The notes under the pieces are model-generated. The model made no database searches. It was not told the DNA's origin and saw only the letters and a program-made list of their open reading frames with translations. Of a stretch of DNA of 53,829 bases, positions 17,059 through 24,983 are shown one piece after another. How positions within the stretch are numbered: the stretch's first letter is position 1; every line of letters starts with the position of its first letter. Source of the stretch: Planctomycetaceae bacterium (GTDB lineage: Bacteria > Planctomycetota > Planctomycetia > Pirellulales > UBA1268); assembly GCA_947459185.1 (NCBI GenBank), contig CANHCU010000010.1, forward strand, positions 1 through 53,829. Direction: 5' to 3'. Made by a program: the position numbers and the translations under genes.

Positions 17059-20000
17059 ATGAAACACGGCCCCTTTGCTCGATCCTCCCGGCCTGCGGCC
17101 AGCACGAAACGCGCACCTCGACGCTCGGCGGTCACCCCCGCCATCGAGCCACTCGAACAGCGTCACGCATTCGATGCGGCGGGCCTCCCGGTGGCCATGT
17201 GGATCGAGCGCGACAACGGTGACGACACCTTCTACAAGGGCATCGTCGACTACGCCACGAGCGTCCAGCCACTCGAGTCCAACAAGCTACTGCTTCGACT
17301 GGCCGATCCCGACTTATCCGACTCCTCGATCAGCGCGAACTTCCAACTCACCGCCCAGTCGCGGCTGATCGCCTCGATCCTGCAACTCAGCCAGCGCGGC
17401 TTCACCGGGCAGGTGGCCCTGATCCCCGATTTCACAGGCGGCCAGACCTGGACATGGAACCCGACCGGGGGCACGTTCACCGACGACAACAAATGGGAGA
17501 AAGCCTACTACTGGGCCGACCATGCCAACGACGTCCTGACGGCCAACGGGTCGAAGCTGTTGATCAGCGAGGTGACGATCGAAGCCGAGTCGAGCGGTAT
17601 TTCCGCCGATGAGCCCACGCTCGAGGCCATCCGCGCCTACCAGAAGACGCTCTGGCCGACGATGCATGCCGACCCCGGCTTCGTCGGCAGCGGCTTCTCA
17701 CACGGCTTCACCAACCTTGCGCAGATGGCCACCTGGACGGTCGGCGACCCCGACACCCGCCTCCTCGATGCGGCCTACTGCGAGCTCTACAACATGTACA
17801 AGCAAGTGGGGAGCGGCACGACCTACGTCGATGCCTATGCCTCATCTGCAAGCGTCACGAACCCCTCGCCTGCGGCCCCCGACACGATCTACACGCAGGC
17901 CCGCAATGCAGCCGATCCGGTGCAGGAAGTGCTGGGCACGCCGTCGGTCGATGATCCCGCGAGCACCTTCGGTTATCTCGTGGGCTCGCACACGTCGGGC
18001 AACATGCCGACCGATCTGTCGCGGACCTACCTGATGTTCAGCTGCGAGAAGCTCGGGGTGGGCGGCTCGCTGATCGACGCCTTCGGCACCTGGGACGCCC
18101 CTGCGGGCGGCCCCGGAGCCGGCGTGGATGACTTCGTCGAATTCTGCCAGACCTTCACGAAGGAGTTCATGCCCTTCTGGAATGCGACAGAGCAGCCGAA
18201 TATCTGCGTCTTCCAGTACCAGCTGCTGCCCACCACCTGGATCAATACCGCATCCCGTTCGGTCACTGCCGCCCCCGCCTCCTTCGACGACTGGCGGTTC
18301 GCGATGTGGGACTATCGCGAGTGCGCCACCGATGCCACGTCGCTGGCCGGCTATCACAACTGGCTGCTCGGCTACCTCGCCGACCACCCGCCCTCGAAGC
18401 TCGTGCTCTACGTCACCGATCCAGATGTTTTGAACAACAGCTTCTACGATCCAACGGCAGCGGCGGTCGTTGGCACAAAAACGACCAACTTCGTGGGCTT
18501 TCTTACGCAGGTCGCCAAGCTGTCGGGAGCCAAGAAAGTTCCACTCGAGATTCTCATCGATCGCTCCAGCTTCCCGGCCAGCGAGAGCGGCACGGTCGAC
18601 ACGGGTTGGACCCCGCTCCTCTCCGGCCAGCCTGCCTCGATCGAGCTGCCAGCCGACTGGGTCAACCTGCCCCGCGCGTTCAGCTGGTTCTCCACACTGC
18701 TCGCCAATAGCAACGTGCCGCAGGATGTGATCACCAGCATCACGATCGACCCGGAACTGACGAAGGGCTCGGCGGGCCCCAACGTCGGAACGGTGGCCTA
18801 CCAGAACGTCGCGTGCTGGCTCGATTGGGCCAAACGCCAGTCACCCGTGACGATGTCGCTCGGGGTCGGCATGGCGCTCGAAGTCGATTCGCACACGCTG
18901 GCCAAGATGAACACGACGACGTTTCCCGCGACCGGGGACCTCGCCGCTCTCATTCCAAAGGCGCCGATCAGCCCGTACCTCGACGCACAAGGGTATCCGT
19001 CGTGGAGGCCGGGCGTATCCGAGCCGATCCTCTCGATGGCCTACATGGAGGCCTACGTCGGCAATGCACCGCCGCCGGCTCCCGCGAACCAGCCGCCGCC
19101 GCCCGACCGCCCCTCGGCCGGCTCCTACTTCCGCTGGATGACCGACAACGGCGCCACCGACGGCAAGACGCCCACGCCCCGATCACCGGCCGACGCCGCG
19201 GCCGATTTCCAACGCAGCCTGCTCGACTGGCCCTACGCCGCGGGGCAGGGGACGATCACCGTGTCGGGCTCCGGCGACAGCCTGACGATGACCGGCAGTG
19301 GCACGAACTTCGACGAACTCCAGCAATACGCCGCGATCTCATCGGTCAAAGCGGATGGCAGCCTCCTGCCTGCCACGGCGCCGTACTGGAAGGTGCAGAA
19401 CGACGTACCCTCGGGCACGTCACTCTCGCTGACGGGGCCGTCGATCGACGTCAGCACGCCGAGCGGCTGGAAGTACACGGAGCTCACCATGGACTGGCAG
19501 GCACCCAACGTGCCGGCCGGCCTCGAAAATCGAATCACGTTCATGTTCAGTGCCGAGAAGGGGCAGGACCTGCCGTTCTTCGGCTACTGGCAGCTGCCCG
19601 ACTTCCTTTCGTTCATGACGAAGGCCTCCGGCCTCCTCGGCTCGACTGATCCCACCACCGCGATCTTCGTCGACGGCAACGAAGGCCGTGGCGTGCCGCT
19701 GGCCAACTACGGCCTCTACAGCCTCAAGCAGATCTGCTCGGCATGGAACATCGCGACGTATCCCGGCACGGCCGACGTGATCCCGCCGAAGGCTCCGCAG
19801 GTTGCCCTCGTGCGCGACACGGGGCTCAGCACCAGCGATCGCATCACGAGCGACAGGCGGCTACTGGTCGCATCGGAACCGGGGGCGAGGATTCAGTATT
19901 CGATGAACGGCGGTCTACGGTGGAGCCCTGTCTTCCAGGCCAAGCCCGGTCGCAACACCGTGCATGTGCGCCAGATCGATGCAGCCAACAACGTCTCGCC

Positions 20001-20412
20001 CACCACCACGTTCAGCTTCACGCTCGATCGCTCGCGGCCGGCCGCGCCGCAAGTAATGCCTGCCCGATTGGCCGGGATCAACCTCTACGCCATCGTGACC
20101 CGCGACCCCTCGCTGTCGGTGCGACGTGTGGAGAGGAACGCGCTGGTCGAGTATTCGTTCCAAGGGCGTGCCGGATGGAGCAACTGGAGCACCGACTATG
20201 CGGCCGCCGCGGGCCGGAATGTCGTCCGCGTCAGGCAGGTCGATGTGGCTGGCAATGTCTCTCCAGCCAGCCGTGCCCTCGCGTTTCGGCTCGACACGTC
20301 GATCGCAGCCCCTCCGTCACGATCACTCCCCGTGATGCCGGCTCCCGATCTGTTCTCGCTCGTGCCGACGGCGCCAAGTCGCCGATCTGCGGTCCGCCCC
20401 CCCATCATGTAA
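17059..20412 (+). CDS. Large surface protein: two tandem barrel-like modules plus two Ig-like repeats
   Basis: A 1117-residue protein, not a family I recognise. The N-terminus is basic, then IEPLEQRHAFDAA resembles a degenerate LEPR-XLL sorting signal. Residues about 45-395 and 414-880 are related: both open with AMW and share LLLRLADPD/LVLYVTDPD, a TIE-AE/TIDPE strand, an AYCELYNMY/AYMEAYVGN strand, and MFSCEK/MFSAEK followed by FGTW/FGYW and DDFVEF/PDFLSF. Acidic residues end predicted strands in an alternating strand-helix pattern like a (beta/alpha) barrel (inference). A Pro-rich linker spans about 670-685. Two Ig-like repeats end the protein (about 909-990, 1000-1080, each with VRQ-D-A-N-VSP). 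The start at 17059 is preferred; 16981 is possible. Confidence 0.8.
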   Translation: MKHGPFARSSRPAASTKRAPRRSAVTPAIEPLEQRHAFDAAGLPVAMWIERDNGDDTFYKGIVDYATSVQPLESNKLLLRLADPDLSDSSISANFQLTAQSRLIASILQLSQRGFTGQVALIPDFTGGQTWTWNPTGGTFTDDNKWEKAYYWADHANDVLTANGSKLLISEVTIEAESSGISADEPTLEAIRAYQKTLWPTMHADPGFVGSGFSHGFTNLAQMATWTVGDPDTRLLDAAYCELYNMYKQVGSGTTYVDAYASSASVTNPSPAAPDTIYTQARNAADPVQEVLGTPSVDDPASTFGYLVGSHTSGNMPTDLSRTYLMFSCEKLGVGGSLIDAFGTWDAPAGGPGAGVDDFVEFCQTFTKEFMPFWNATEQPNICVFQYQLLPTTWINTASRSVTAAPASFDDWRFAMWDYRECATDATSLAGYHNWLLGYLADHPPSKLVLYVTDPDVLNNSFYDPTAAAVVGTKTTNFVGFLTQVAKLSGAKKVPLEILIDRSSFPASESGTVDTGWTPLLSGQPASIELPADWVNLPRAFSWFSTLLANSNVPQDVITSITIDPELTKGSAGPNVGTVAYQNVACWLDWAKRQSPVTMSLGVGMALEVDSHTLAKMNTTTFPATGDLAALIPKAPISPYLDAQGYPSWRPGVSEPILSMAYMEAYVGNAPPPAPANQPPPPDRPSAGSYFRWMTDNGATDGKTPTPRSPADAAADFQRSLLDWPYAAGQGTITVSGSGDSLTMTGSGTNFDELQQYAAISSVKADGSLLPATAPYWKVQNDVPSGTSLSLTGPSIDVSTPSGWKYTELTMDWQAPNVPAGLENRITFMFSAEKGQDLPFFGYWQLPDFLSFMTKASGLLGSTDPTTAIFVDGNEGRGVPLANYGLYSLKQICSAWNIATYPGTADVIPPKAPQVALVRDTGLSTSDRITSDRRLLVASEPGARIQYSMNGGLRWSPVFQAKPGRNTVHVRQIDAANNVSPTTTFSFTLDRSRPAAPQVMPARLAGINLYAIVTRDPSLSVRRVERNALVEYSFQGRAGWSNWSTDYAAAAGRNVVRVRQVDVAGNVSPASRALAFRLDTSIAAPPSRSLPVMPAPDLFSLVPTAPSRRSAVRPPIM

Positions 20413-20560
20413 ACTGGGGCGGAAAAAGCGTAAGGATTGTCCCCTCAGGCCGCCGAGAGGCGCGGGCTACAATCGGGCCGGTTGATGCGTGGCGATTCCT
20501 GCCGGAGAACGTTCCCAGCAGCAACGCCACGCGACTCCTCTCGACGGGCAAGGCGTTGGC

Positions 20561-21550
20561 ATGAGCGGTAGACCCCACGGCGATTCATCCCACGGCAATG
20601 CCATCGATTGCATCGTCTGCGGCACCTGCGTCGCGGACATCCTCGTCCGGCCGGTGCCGCTCTCGCAGCCCGTCGGTGGCGGGCGACTCTTTCACGTCGA
20701 GCCGATCGAGGTGACCACCGGCGGCATCGTCTGCAACTCCGGCACCGCCATGCAGCGGCTCGGGCTTCGCGTGGCGGCCTCGAGTCTGGTGGGCGACGAT
20801 CTCTGGGGCAGCGTCGTCCGTGCGCGGCTCGAGGGCGAAGGAATCGACACAGCCGCGATCGAATCACACCCCACTCTGGCCACGAGCACGACTGCCGTGC
20901 TCATCGACCCGAGCGGCGAACGCAGCTTCGCCCATCATGTCGGCGCGCCGCAGGCCATCGACCTAGCCTTCATCAAGCGACAGGCGGCCCACTTTGGCAA
21001 CAGCCGCATGGCGCTGGTCGGCTATTTTGGACTCTTGCCATCTCTCGAGCCGGAGCTGGCCGACGCGGTCGCGGCCATCAAGGCGACAGGCTGCCGGGTG
21101 ACGCTCGAAACTGGCGGCTCCGGGGGCACACTCGCACAGCTCACGCCGGCCCTGCCTCACGTCGACATCTACGTGCCGAGCCTCGACGAGGCCATCCACC
21201 AGACAGGCCTCTCCGACCCGAAGGAGATCATCGACTGCTACCGACGGCACGGGGCAGGGGGAATCGTCGGCGTGAAGCTCGGAACGCGGGGCACGCTGCT
21301 GAGCCCCGCGGTGGGCGAACTGCTCGAGATCCCGTGCCTGCCCGCCCCCGGCCCGGTCGTCGACACCACCGGCGCAGGTGACTCGTTTCTGGCAGGCCTG
21401 CTCACGGGCATCCTGCGAGGCATGCCGCTCCGCCAGGCCGGCCTGCTCGGCGCCGCCACTGCCGCCTGCTGCGTGACCGGCCTAGGCGCAACCGCCGGCC
21501 TGCGGTCGTTCGACGACACGCTCGAATTGGCCACGCCTCACCTCAGGTGA
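20561..21550 (+). CDS. PfkB family carbohydrate kinase
   Basis: A 329-residue protein of the ribokinase/PfkB fold. The N-terminal region has VTTGGIVCNSGTAMQRLGL and SLVGDDLWGSVV. The C-terminal PfkB signature DTTGAGDSFLAGLL places the catalytic base at about Asp274. It should phosphorylate a sugar or nucleoside with ATP; the substrate is not readable and no sugar operon surrounds it. The ATG at 20561 is chosen because an upstream extension to 20489 is non-conserved in character. A TACAAT box at 20468-20473 is a plausible -10 element without a clear -35. The 3' end overlaps the convergent EEP nuclease gene by 13 bases. Confidence 0.9.
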   Translation: MSGRPHGDSSHGNAIDCIVCGTCVADILVRPVPLSQPVGGGRLFHVEPIEVTTGGIVCNSGTAMQRLGLRVAASSLVGDDLWGSVVRARLEGEGIDTAAIESHPTLATSTTAVLIDPSGERSFAHHVGAPQAIDLAFIKRQAAHFGNSRMALVGYFGLLPSLEPELADAVAAIKATGCRVTLETGGSGGTLAQLTPALPHVDIYVPSLDEAIHQTGLSDPKEIIDCYRRHGAGGIVGVKLGTRGTLLSPAVGELLEIPCLPAPGPVVDTTGAGDSFLAGLLTGILRGMPLRQAGLLGAATAACCVTGLGATAGLRSFDDTLELATPHLR

Positions 21551-22248
21551 AAATCGATCACCAGCGGGAGGTGGTCGCTCGCCGTCTTCGAAAGGCTCGT
21601 CCTCACGATCCGGGCCTGCCGCACCGTGATCTCCCCGCGAACGAACGCCTTGTCGAGCGCTCCCACCGCCAGCCACGCAGGAAAGGACCGGAACCTACCG
21701 GCGGGGCTCGTCACCTGCGCGAAGCCGTTTGCGGCCAGACTGGCGTCGGCAAGCGTGTCGCGCCAGTCGTTGAAGTCACCCACGACCATCGTCGGTAGGT
21801 TGTCGGCTGACCGGAAGAGCATGTGCCCGAGCAGACGGTCCATCTGCCAGTGCCGCTCCCTTTCCGCCAGCCCCAGATGCGTGTGCACCAGGTGCAGCGG
21901 GCCCTCGGGACTGTCGATGAGCAAGAGTTGCGCGCCGCGTGGCTTCCGCGTGCCCTGCCGCAGCAGGATCCGGTGGCGGTTTTCCAACGGCCACCGCGAC
22001 AGTACGAGATTCCCATAGCCACCGTTGCCAACCGCCACGTTCGACTGAAACACCGAGTGAGCCCGAAAGTATCGCGAGAGCAACCGTGGCTGATCATCGA
22101 ACCGGCTCCGTCGCACGAGACGGTCCACCTCCTGCAGGCAGATCAGGTCGGGATTCTCCGCCTCGATGCAGTCGATGATCCGCGCAAGCGAATACCGCCG
22201 GTCGCGACCACCGATTCCCTTGTGGATGTTCCAGCTCAGCAATCGCAT
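21538..22248 (-). CDS. Endonuclease/exonuclease/phosphatase (EEP) family protein
   Basis: A 236-residue protein of the DNase I-like fold. Motifs in order are SWNIHKG (residues 5-11), LQEVD with the metal-binding Glu40, HTHLGL, VVGDFNDWRD and the C-terminal SDHLPLVIDF with the catalytic Asp-His pair at about 225-226. Length and motif order fit the compact bacterial EEP subgroup related to ElsH/YbhP-type proteins. The substrate, nucleic acid or a phospho-ester, is not determined. It lies 24 bases downstream of the CopZ-like gene on the same strand and may be co-transcribed. Its end overlaps the PfkB gene by 13 bases in convergent orientation. Confidence 0.92.
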   Translation of the reverse strand: MRLLSWNIHKGIGGRDRRYSLARIIDCIEAENPDLICLQEVDRLVRRSRFDDQPRLLSRYFRAHSVFQSNVAVGNGGYGNLVLSRWPLENRHRILLRQGTRKPRGAQLLLIDSPEGPLHLVHTHLGLAERERHWQMDRLLGHMLFRSADNLPTMVVGDFNDWRDTLADASLAANGFAQVTSPAGRFRSFPAWLAVGALDKAFVRGEITVRQARIVRTSLSKTASDHLPLVIDFHLR

Positions 22249-22272
22249 GGGGCCATGGTCTTCGGGACGGGG

Positions 22273-22719
22273 TCAGTGTTTCTGTTTCTGTCGCATGTAA
22301 TACCGCTGCACTCGGGCCACGCACGGGCGGCCGTCGGGGCTCTTCGTCGTGCAGGCGGCATCGGGCTGGCCTGCCTTCTGCACCACCGCCCGCACCCGCG
22401 AGGGCACGGGCTCCTCAAGGTCGGCATCGATATCATCTACCGTGAGGCCATGGCAGCAGCAAAGCGGTCCGGCGGGATCCTTCGGCCAGTAGAGACCGTG
22501 GGCGGCGTCCGCATCCACGCTCCGCTCGAAGAGGTCGAAGTAGGCGACGGGGCAGGCGTCGGTCGCGCACCAATAGGCCGGCTCGCCAAGCGACTCGGCC
22601 GCGTCCGAGGCCAGGTGGGCCCGTAGCGTTTGAGGGCCGACGGGCAGGCCATCCGCGCCGCACCGCGGGCACCGCGGCGGCAGGCTCGAATCGGGTTCCT
22701 TGCAGAAGGCTTTGTTCAT
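22273..22719 (-). CDS. CopZ-like zinc-ribbon plus [2Fe-2S] (BFD-like) protein
   Basis: A 148-residue Cys-rich protein. CPRC near residue 17, then CATDACPVAYFD, resembles the zinc-binding N-terminal region of Archaeoglobus-type CopZ. LCCCHGLTVDDID and a later CTTKSPDGRPC fit the CxC and CxnC ligands of a BFD-like [2Fe-2S] fold. There is no heavy-metal-associated (HMA) domain, so a copper chaperone role is not shown. The protein may instead be an electron-transfer or regulatory iron-sulfur protein. The start at 22719 (ATG) is preferred over a GTG two codons earlier. The gene is divergent from the TIM-barrel isomerase. Confidence 0.78.
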   Translation of the reverse strand: MNKAFCKEPDSSLPPRCPRCGADGLPVGPQTLRAHLASDAAESLGEPAYWCATDACPVAYFDLFERSVDADAAHGLYWPKDPAGPLCCCHGLTVDDIDADLEEPVPSRVRAVVQKAGQPDAACTTKSPDGRPCVARVQRYYMRQKQKH

Positions 22720-22781
22720 GATCACTCTGGTTCACAGACGCTCATCTTCCCACTCGACGGATTGTAACCTAGGCTTTCGTC

Positions 22782-23687
22782 ATGCAGGCCCACGACGACA
22801 TTCGCATCGGCACGCTCGTTCCCGCACACGACCGCACAGCGGAGGTGGTCCGCCAGTTGCTGCCGCACGGATTCGAGACCTTTCAGATCAGCTTCGGCAA
22901 GAGCGTCGGCGACGTCGATCTCTCCGGGCTGGCCGACGCCATCCGGCGGGTGCTCGATGCCTGCCCGGTTGCCAGCGGCGACCTGCCTCGCCGCGTCAGC
23001 TCGATCGGCGTCTACGGCAATCCGCTCACGAGCCCCGAAACGGTCCGCGACTGGGAGCGGCTCATCGACGCCGCCCCCAGCTTCGGCTGCGATATCGTGT
23101 CGGGCTTTGCGGGCCGCATTCCCGGCCGGCCCGTGCCGGAGTCGTACGGACGGTTTGGCGAGGTGTTTCGGCCGCTCGCCGCCCGCGCGGAAGAGAAGGG
23201 GGTGCGGCTGGCTTTTGAGAACTGCGAGGCCCGTGGCACATGGGAGGCGGGCGATCGCAACATCGCCCATGCTCCGCAGGCCTGGGAGGCGATGTTTGGC
23301 GAGGTGGAGAGCCCTGTGATCGGCCTGGAATGGGAGCCGTGCCACCAGATCGTCAGCTTCGTCGATCCGCTGCCGCAGCTCCGCCGCTACTGCCACCGCA
23401 TCTGGCACATCCACGGCAAAGATGCGACGGTCTTGTGGGACGTGGTCCGCGAGCACGGCATCCGCGGCGGCGTGCAATACATCCACCACCGCACCCCCGG
23501 CTTCGGCGACACGAACTGGACCGACCTGATCAGCACGCTCAGGCTCCATGGCTGGCGGGGCAGCATCGACATCGAGGGCTTTCACGATCCCGTGTACCGC
23601 GACGCCCTCGAAACCACTGGGCAGGTGGCGGCGCTCGACTATCTCAAACGCTGCCGCGGCGGCCGCTTCGTGCCCAACGTTTTTTAG
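22782..23687 (+). CDS. Sugar phosphate isomerase/epimerase-like TIM barrel protein
   Basis: A 301-residue protein of the AP-endonuclease-2 / xylose-isomerase-like family. Recognisable barrel strands end in metal-ligand candidates: SIGVYGNP, LAFENCEARG (Glu), VIGLEWEPCH, IWHIHGKDA (His, Asp) and GSIDIEGFHD (Glu). Members include sugar isomerases, epimerases and inositol catabolic enzymes; the substrate is not readable. Planctomycetes carry many such single genes. The 3' end lies only 10 bases from the convergent bioA gene. The start ATG at 22782 sits 62 bases from the divergent CopZ-like start, so the two probably share a control region. Confidence 0.88.
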   Translation: MQAHDDIRIGTLVPAHDRTAEVVRQLLPHGFETFQISFGKSVGDVDLSGLADAIRRVLDACPVASGDLPRRVSSIGVYGNPLTSPETVRDWERLIDAAPSFGCDIVSGFAGRIPGRPVPESYGRFGEVFRPLAARAEEKGVRLAFENCEARGTWEAGDRNIAHAPQAWEAMFGEVESPVIGLEWEPCHQIVSFVDPLPQLRRYCHRIWHIHGKDATVLWDVVREHGIRGGVQYIHHRTPGFGDTNWTDLISTLRLHGWRGSIDIEGFHDPVYRDALETTGQVAALDYLKRCRGGRFVPNVF

Positions 23688-23697
23688 AGCCCACGGT

Positions 23698-24972
23698 TCA
23701 CGCGTTCGCCCGCACCGCAGCCGACATCGCGTTGACAACCTGCCGGAGTTCGGCGGGCGAGATCGTAAACGGCGGCACGGCGTACATCACATTGCCGATC
23801 GGCCGCAGCCAGACTGAATGCTCCAGGATGAGCGGAGCGAGCTGCTTTCGATCGAATGCCTTCTCTGTTTCGACCGCGAGAAAGCCGCCGCGACAACGGA
23901 CTTCCCGCACATGCCCGAGGGCGGCAAGCGGGCCGAGTCCCTCGCGGCCCATCCGCTCGATCGCGGCCACCCGTTCCGCCACGGGCTCCCGCTCGAAGAG
24001 GTCGAGCGAGGCGTTGGCCGCCGCACAGCAGAGTGGATTGCCCATATAGGTCGGCCCGTGCATCAACGCGTGGTCGGGATGCTCGCTGTAGAAAGCTGCG
24101 AAGACCTCCGTGGTCGCCATCGTCACGGCCATCGGGAGCGTGCCCCCTGTCAGCGACTTGCCGAGGCAGAGGATGTCGGGCACCACGTCGGCCCAGTCGC
24201 AGGCGAGCCGTTTGCCGGTCCGCCAGAAGCCCGTCCCGATCTCGTCGGCGATGAACAGAAGCCCCGCCGCCCGCGTGACCTCCGCCAGCCGCCGCAACTG
24301 GTCTGGCGAATGAAACCGCATGCCAGTCGCGCACTGCACGAGCGGCTCGACGATGACGCCGGCGCACTGGCCACCGACGTCCCTCAGGAACTCGGCAAAG
24401 GCCAACCAGCCAGCCTCGTCGATGGGCAGCTCCTGCGGAAACTGCTCCAGCAGAAACCCGCGGAAGTGCCGGTGCATGCTGTCGTCGGGATCGCAGACGC
24501 TCATCGCGCCGCTGGTATCGCCGTGGTAAGAGTGCCGCAGGCAGATGAACCTCTTTCGTGCCGGCTCGCCCCGGTTCATCCAGAACTGCACCGCCATCTT
24601 CATGGCCACTTCAACGGCCACGGAGCCGGAATCGCAGAAAAACGAATGGTTCAGGCTGCCTGGCATCAGCGCCGCCAGACGGTCCGCCAGCCGCACGGCC
24701 TGCGGATGGTCGATGCCGCCGAGCATCACGTGCGGCATCCGGCGGGCCTGATCCACGATCGCCTCGACCAGGTGCGGATGGCGATGGCCGTGGCAGACGG
24801 TCCACCATGACGAGAGGCTGTCGATGATCTTCTGGCCCGAGTCGAGCTCAAGCCACGATCCCTCCGCTGCGATCACGTGCAGTGGCTCGCCGGCCGTCTG
24901 CATCTGGCAATACGGTCGCCAGAGCGTCAGATCCTCGAGCCGCTCCCGCTCGGCATCGTGTGATTGATTCAT
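23698..24972 (-). CDS. bioA: Adenosylmethionine-8-amino-7-oxononanoate aminotransferase
   Basis: A 424-residue class III aminotransferase. BioA hallmarks include LWRPYCQM at the start, SSWWTVCHGHRHPHL, FFCDSGSVAVEVAMKMA and LRHSYHGDTSGAMSV. The PLP Lys lies in CLGKSLTGGTLPM at about Lys272, followed by HGPTYMGNPL. The enzyme transfers the amino group from S-adenosylmethionine to KAPA in biotin synthesis, in the cytoplasm. The rest of the bio pathway is not in this window. AGGA lies about 9 bases before the ATG and overlaps the stop of the upstream heme-protein gene, only 11 bases away, so the two are likely co-transcribed. Confidence 0.95.
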   Translation of the reverse strand: MNQSHDAERERLEDLTLWRPYCQMQTAGEPLHVIAAEGSWLELDSGQKIIDSLSSWWTVCHGHRHPHLVEAIVDQARRMPHVMLGGIDHPQAVRLADRLAALMPGSLNHSFFCDSGSVAVEVAMKMAVQFWMNRGEPARKRFICLRHSYHGDTSGAMSVCDPDDSMHRHFRGFLLEQFPQELPIDEAGWLAFAEFLRDVGGQCAGVIVEPLVQCATGMRFHSPDQLRRLAEVTRAAGLLFIADEIGTGFWRTGKRLACDWADVVPDILCLGKSLTGGTLPMAVTMATTEVFAAFYSEHPDHALMHGPTYMGNPLCCAAANASLDLFEREPVAERVAAIERMGREGLGPLAALGHVREVRCRGGFLAVETEKAFDRKQLAPLILEHSVWLRPIGNVMYAVPPFTISPAELRQVVNAMSAAVRANA

Positions 24973-24983
24973 AATCGGCCGTC

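Noticed and set aside
20437-20473. TTGTCC and TACAAT as a promoter for the PfkB kinase
   Set aside because: Spacing of 25 bases is too long; only the TACAAT box is kept as a possible -10 element.
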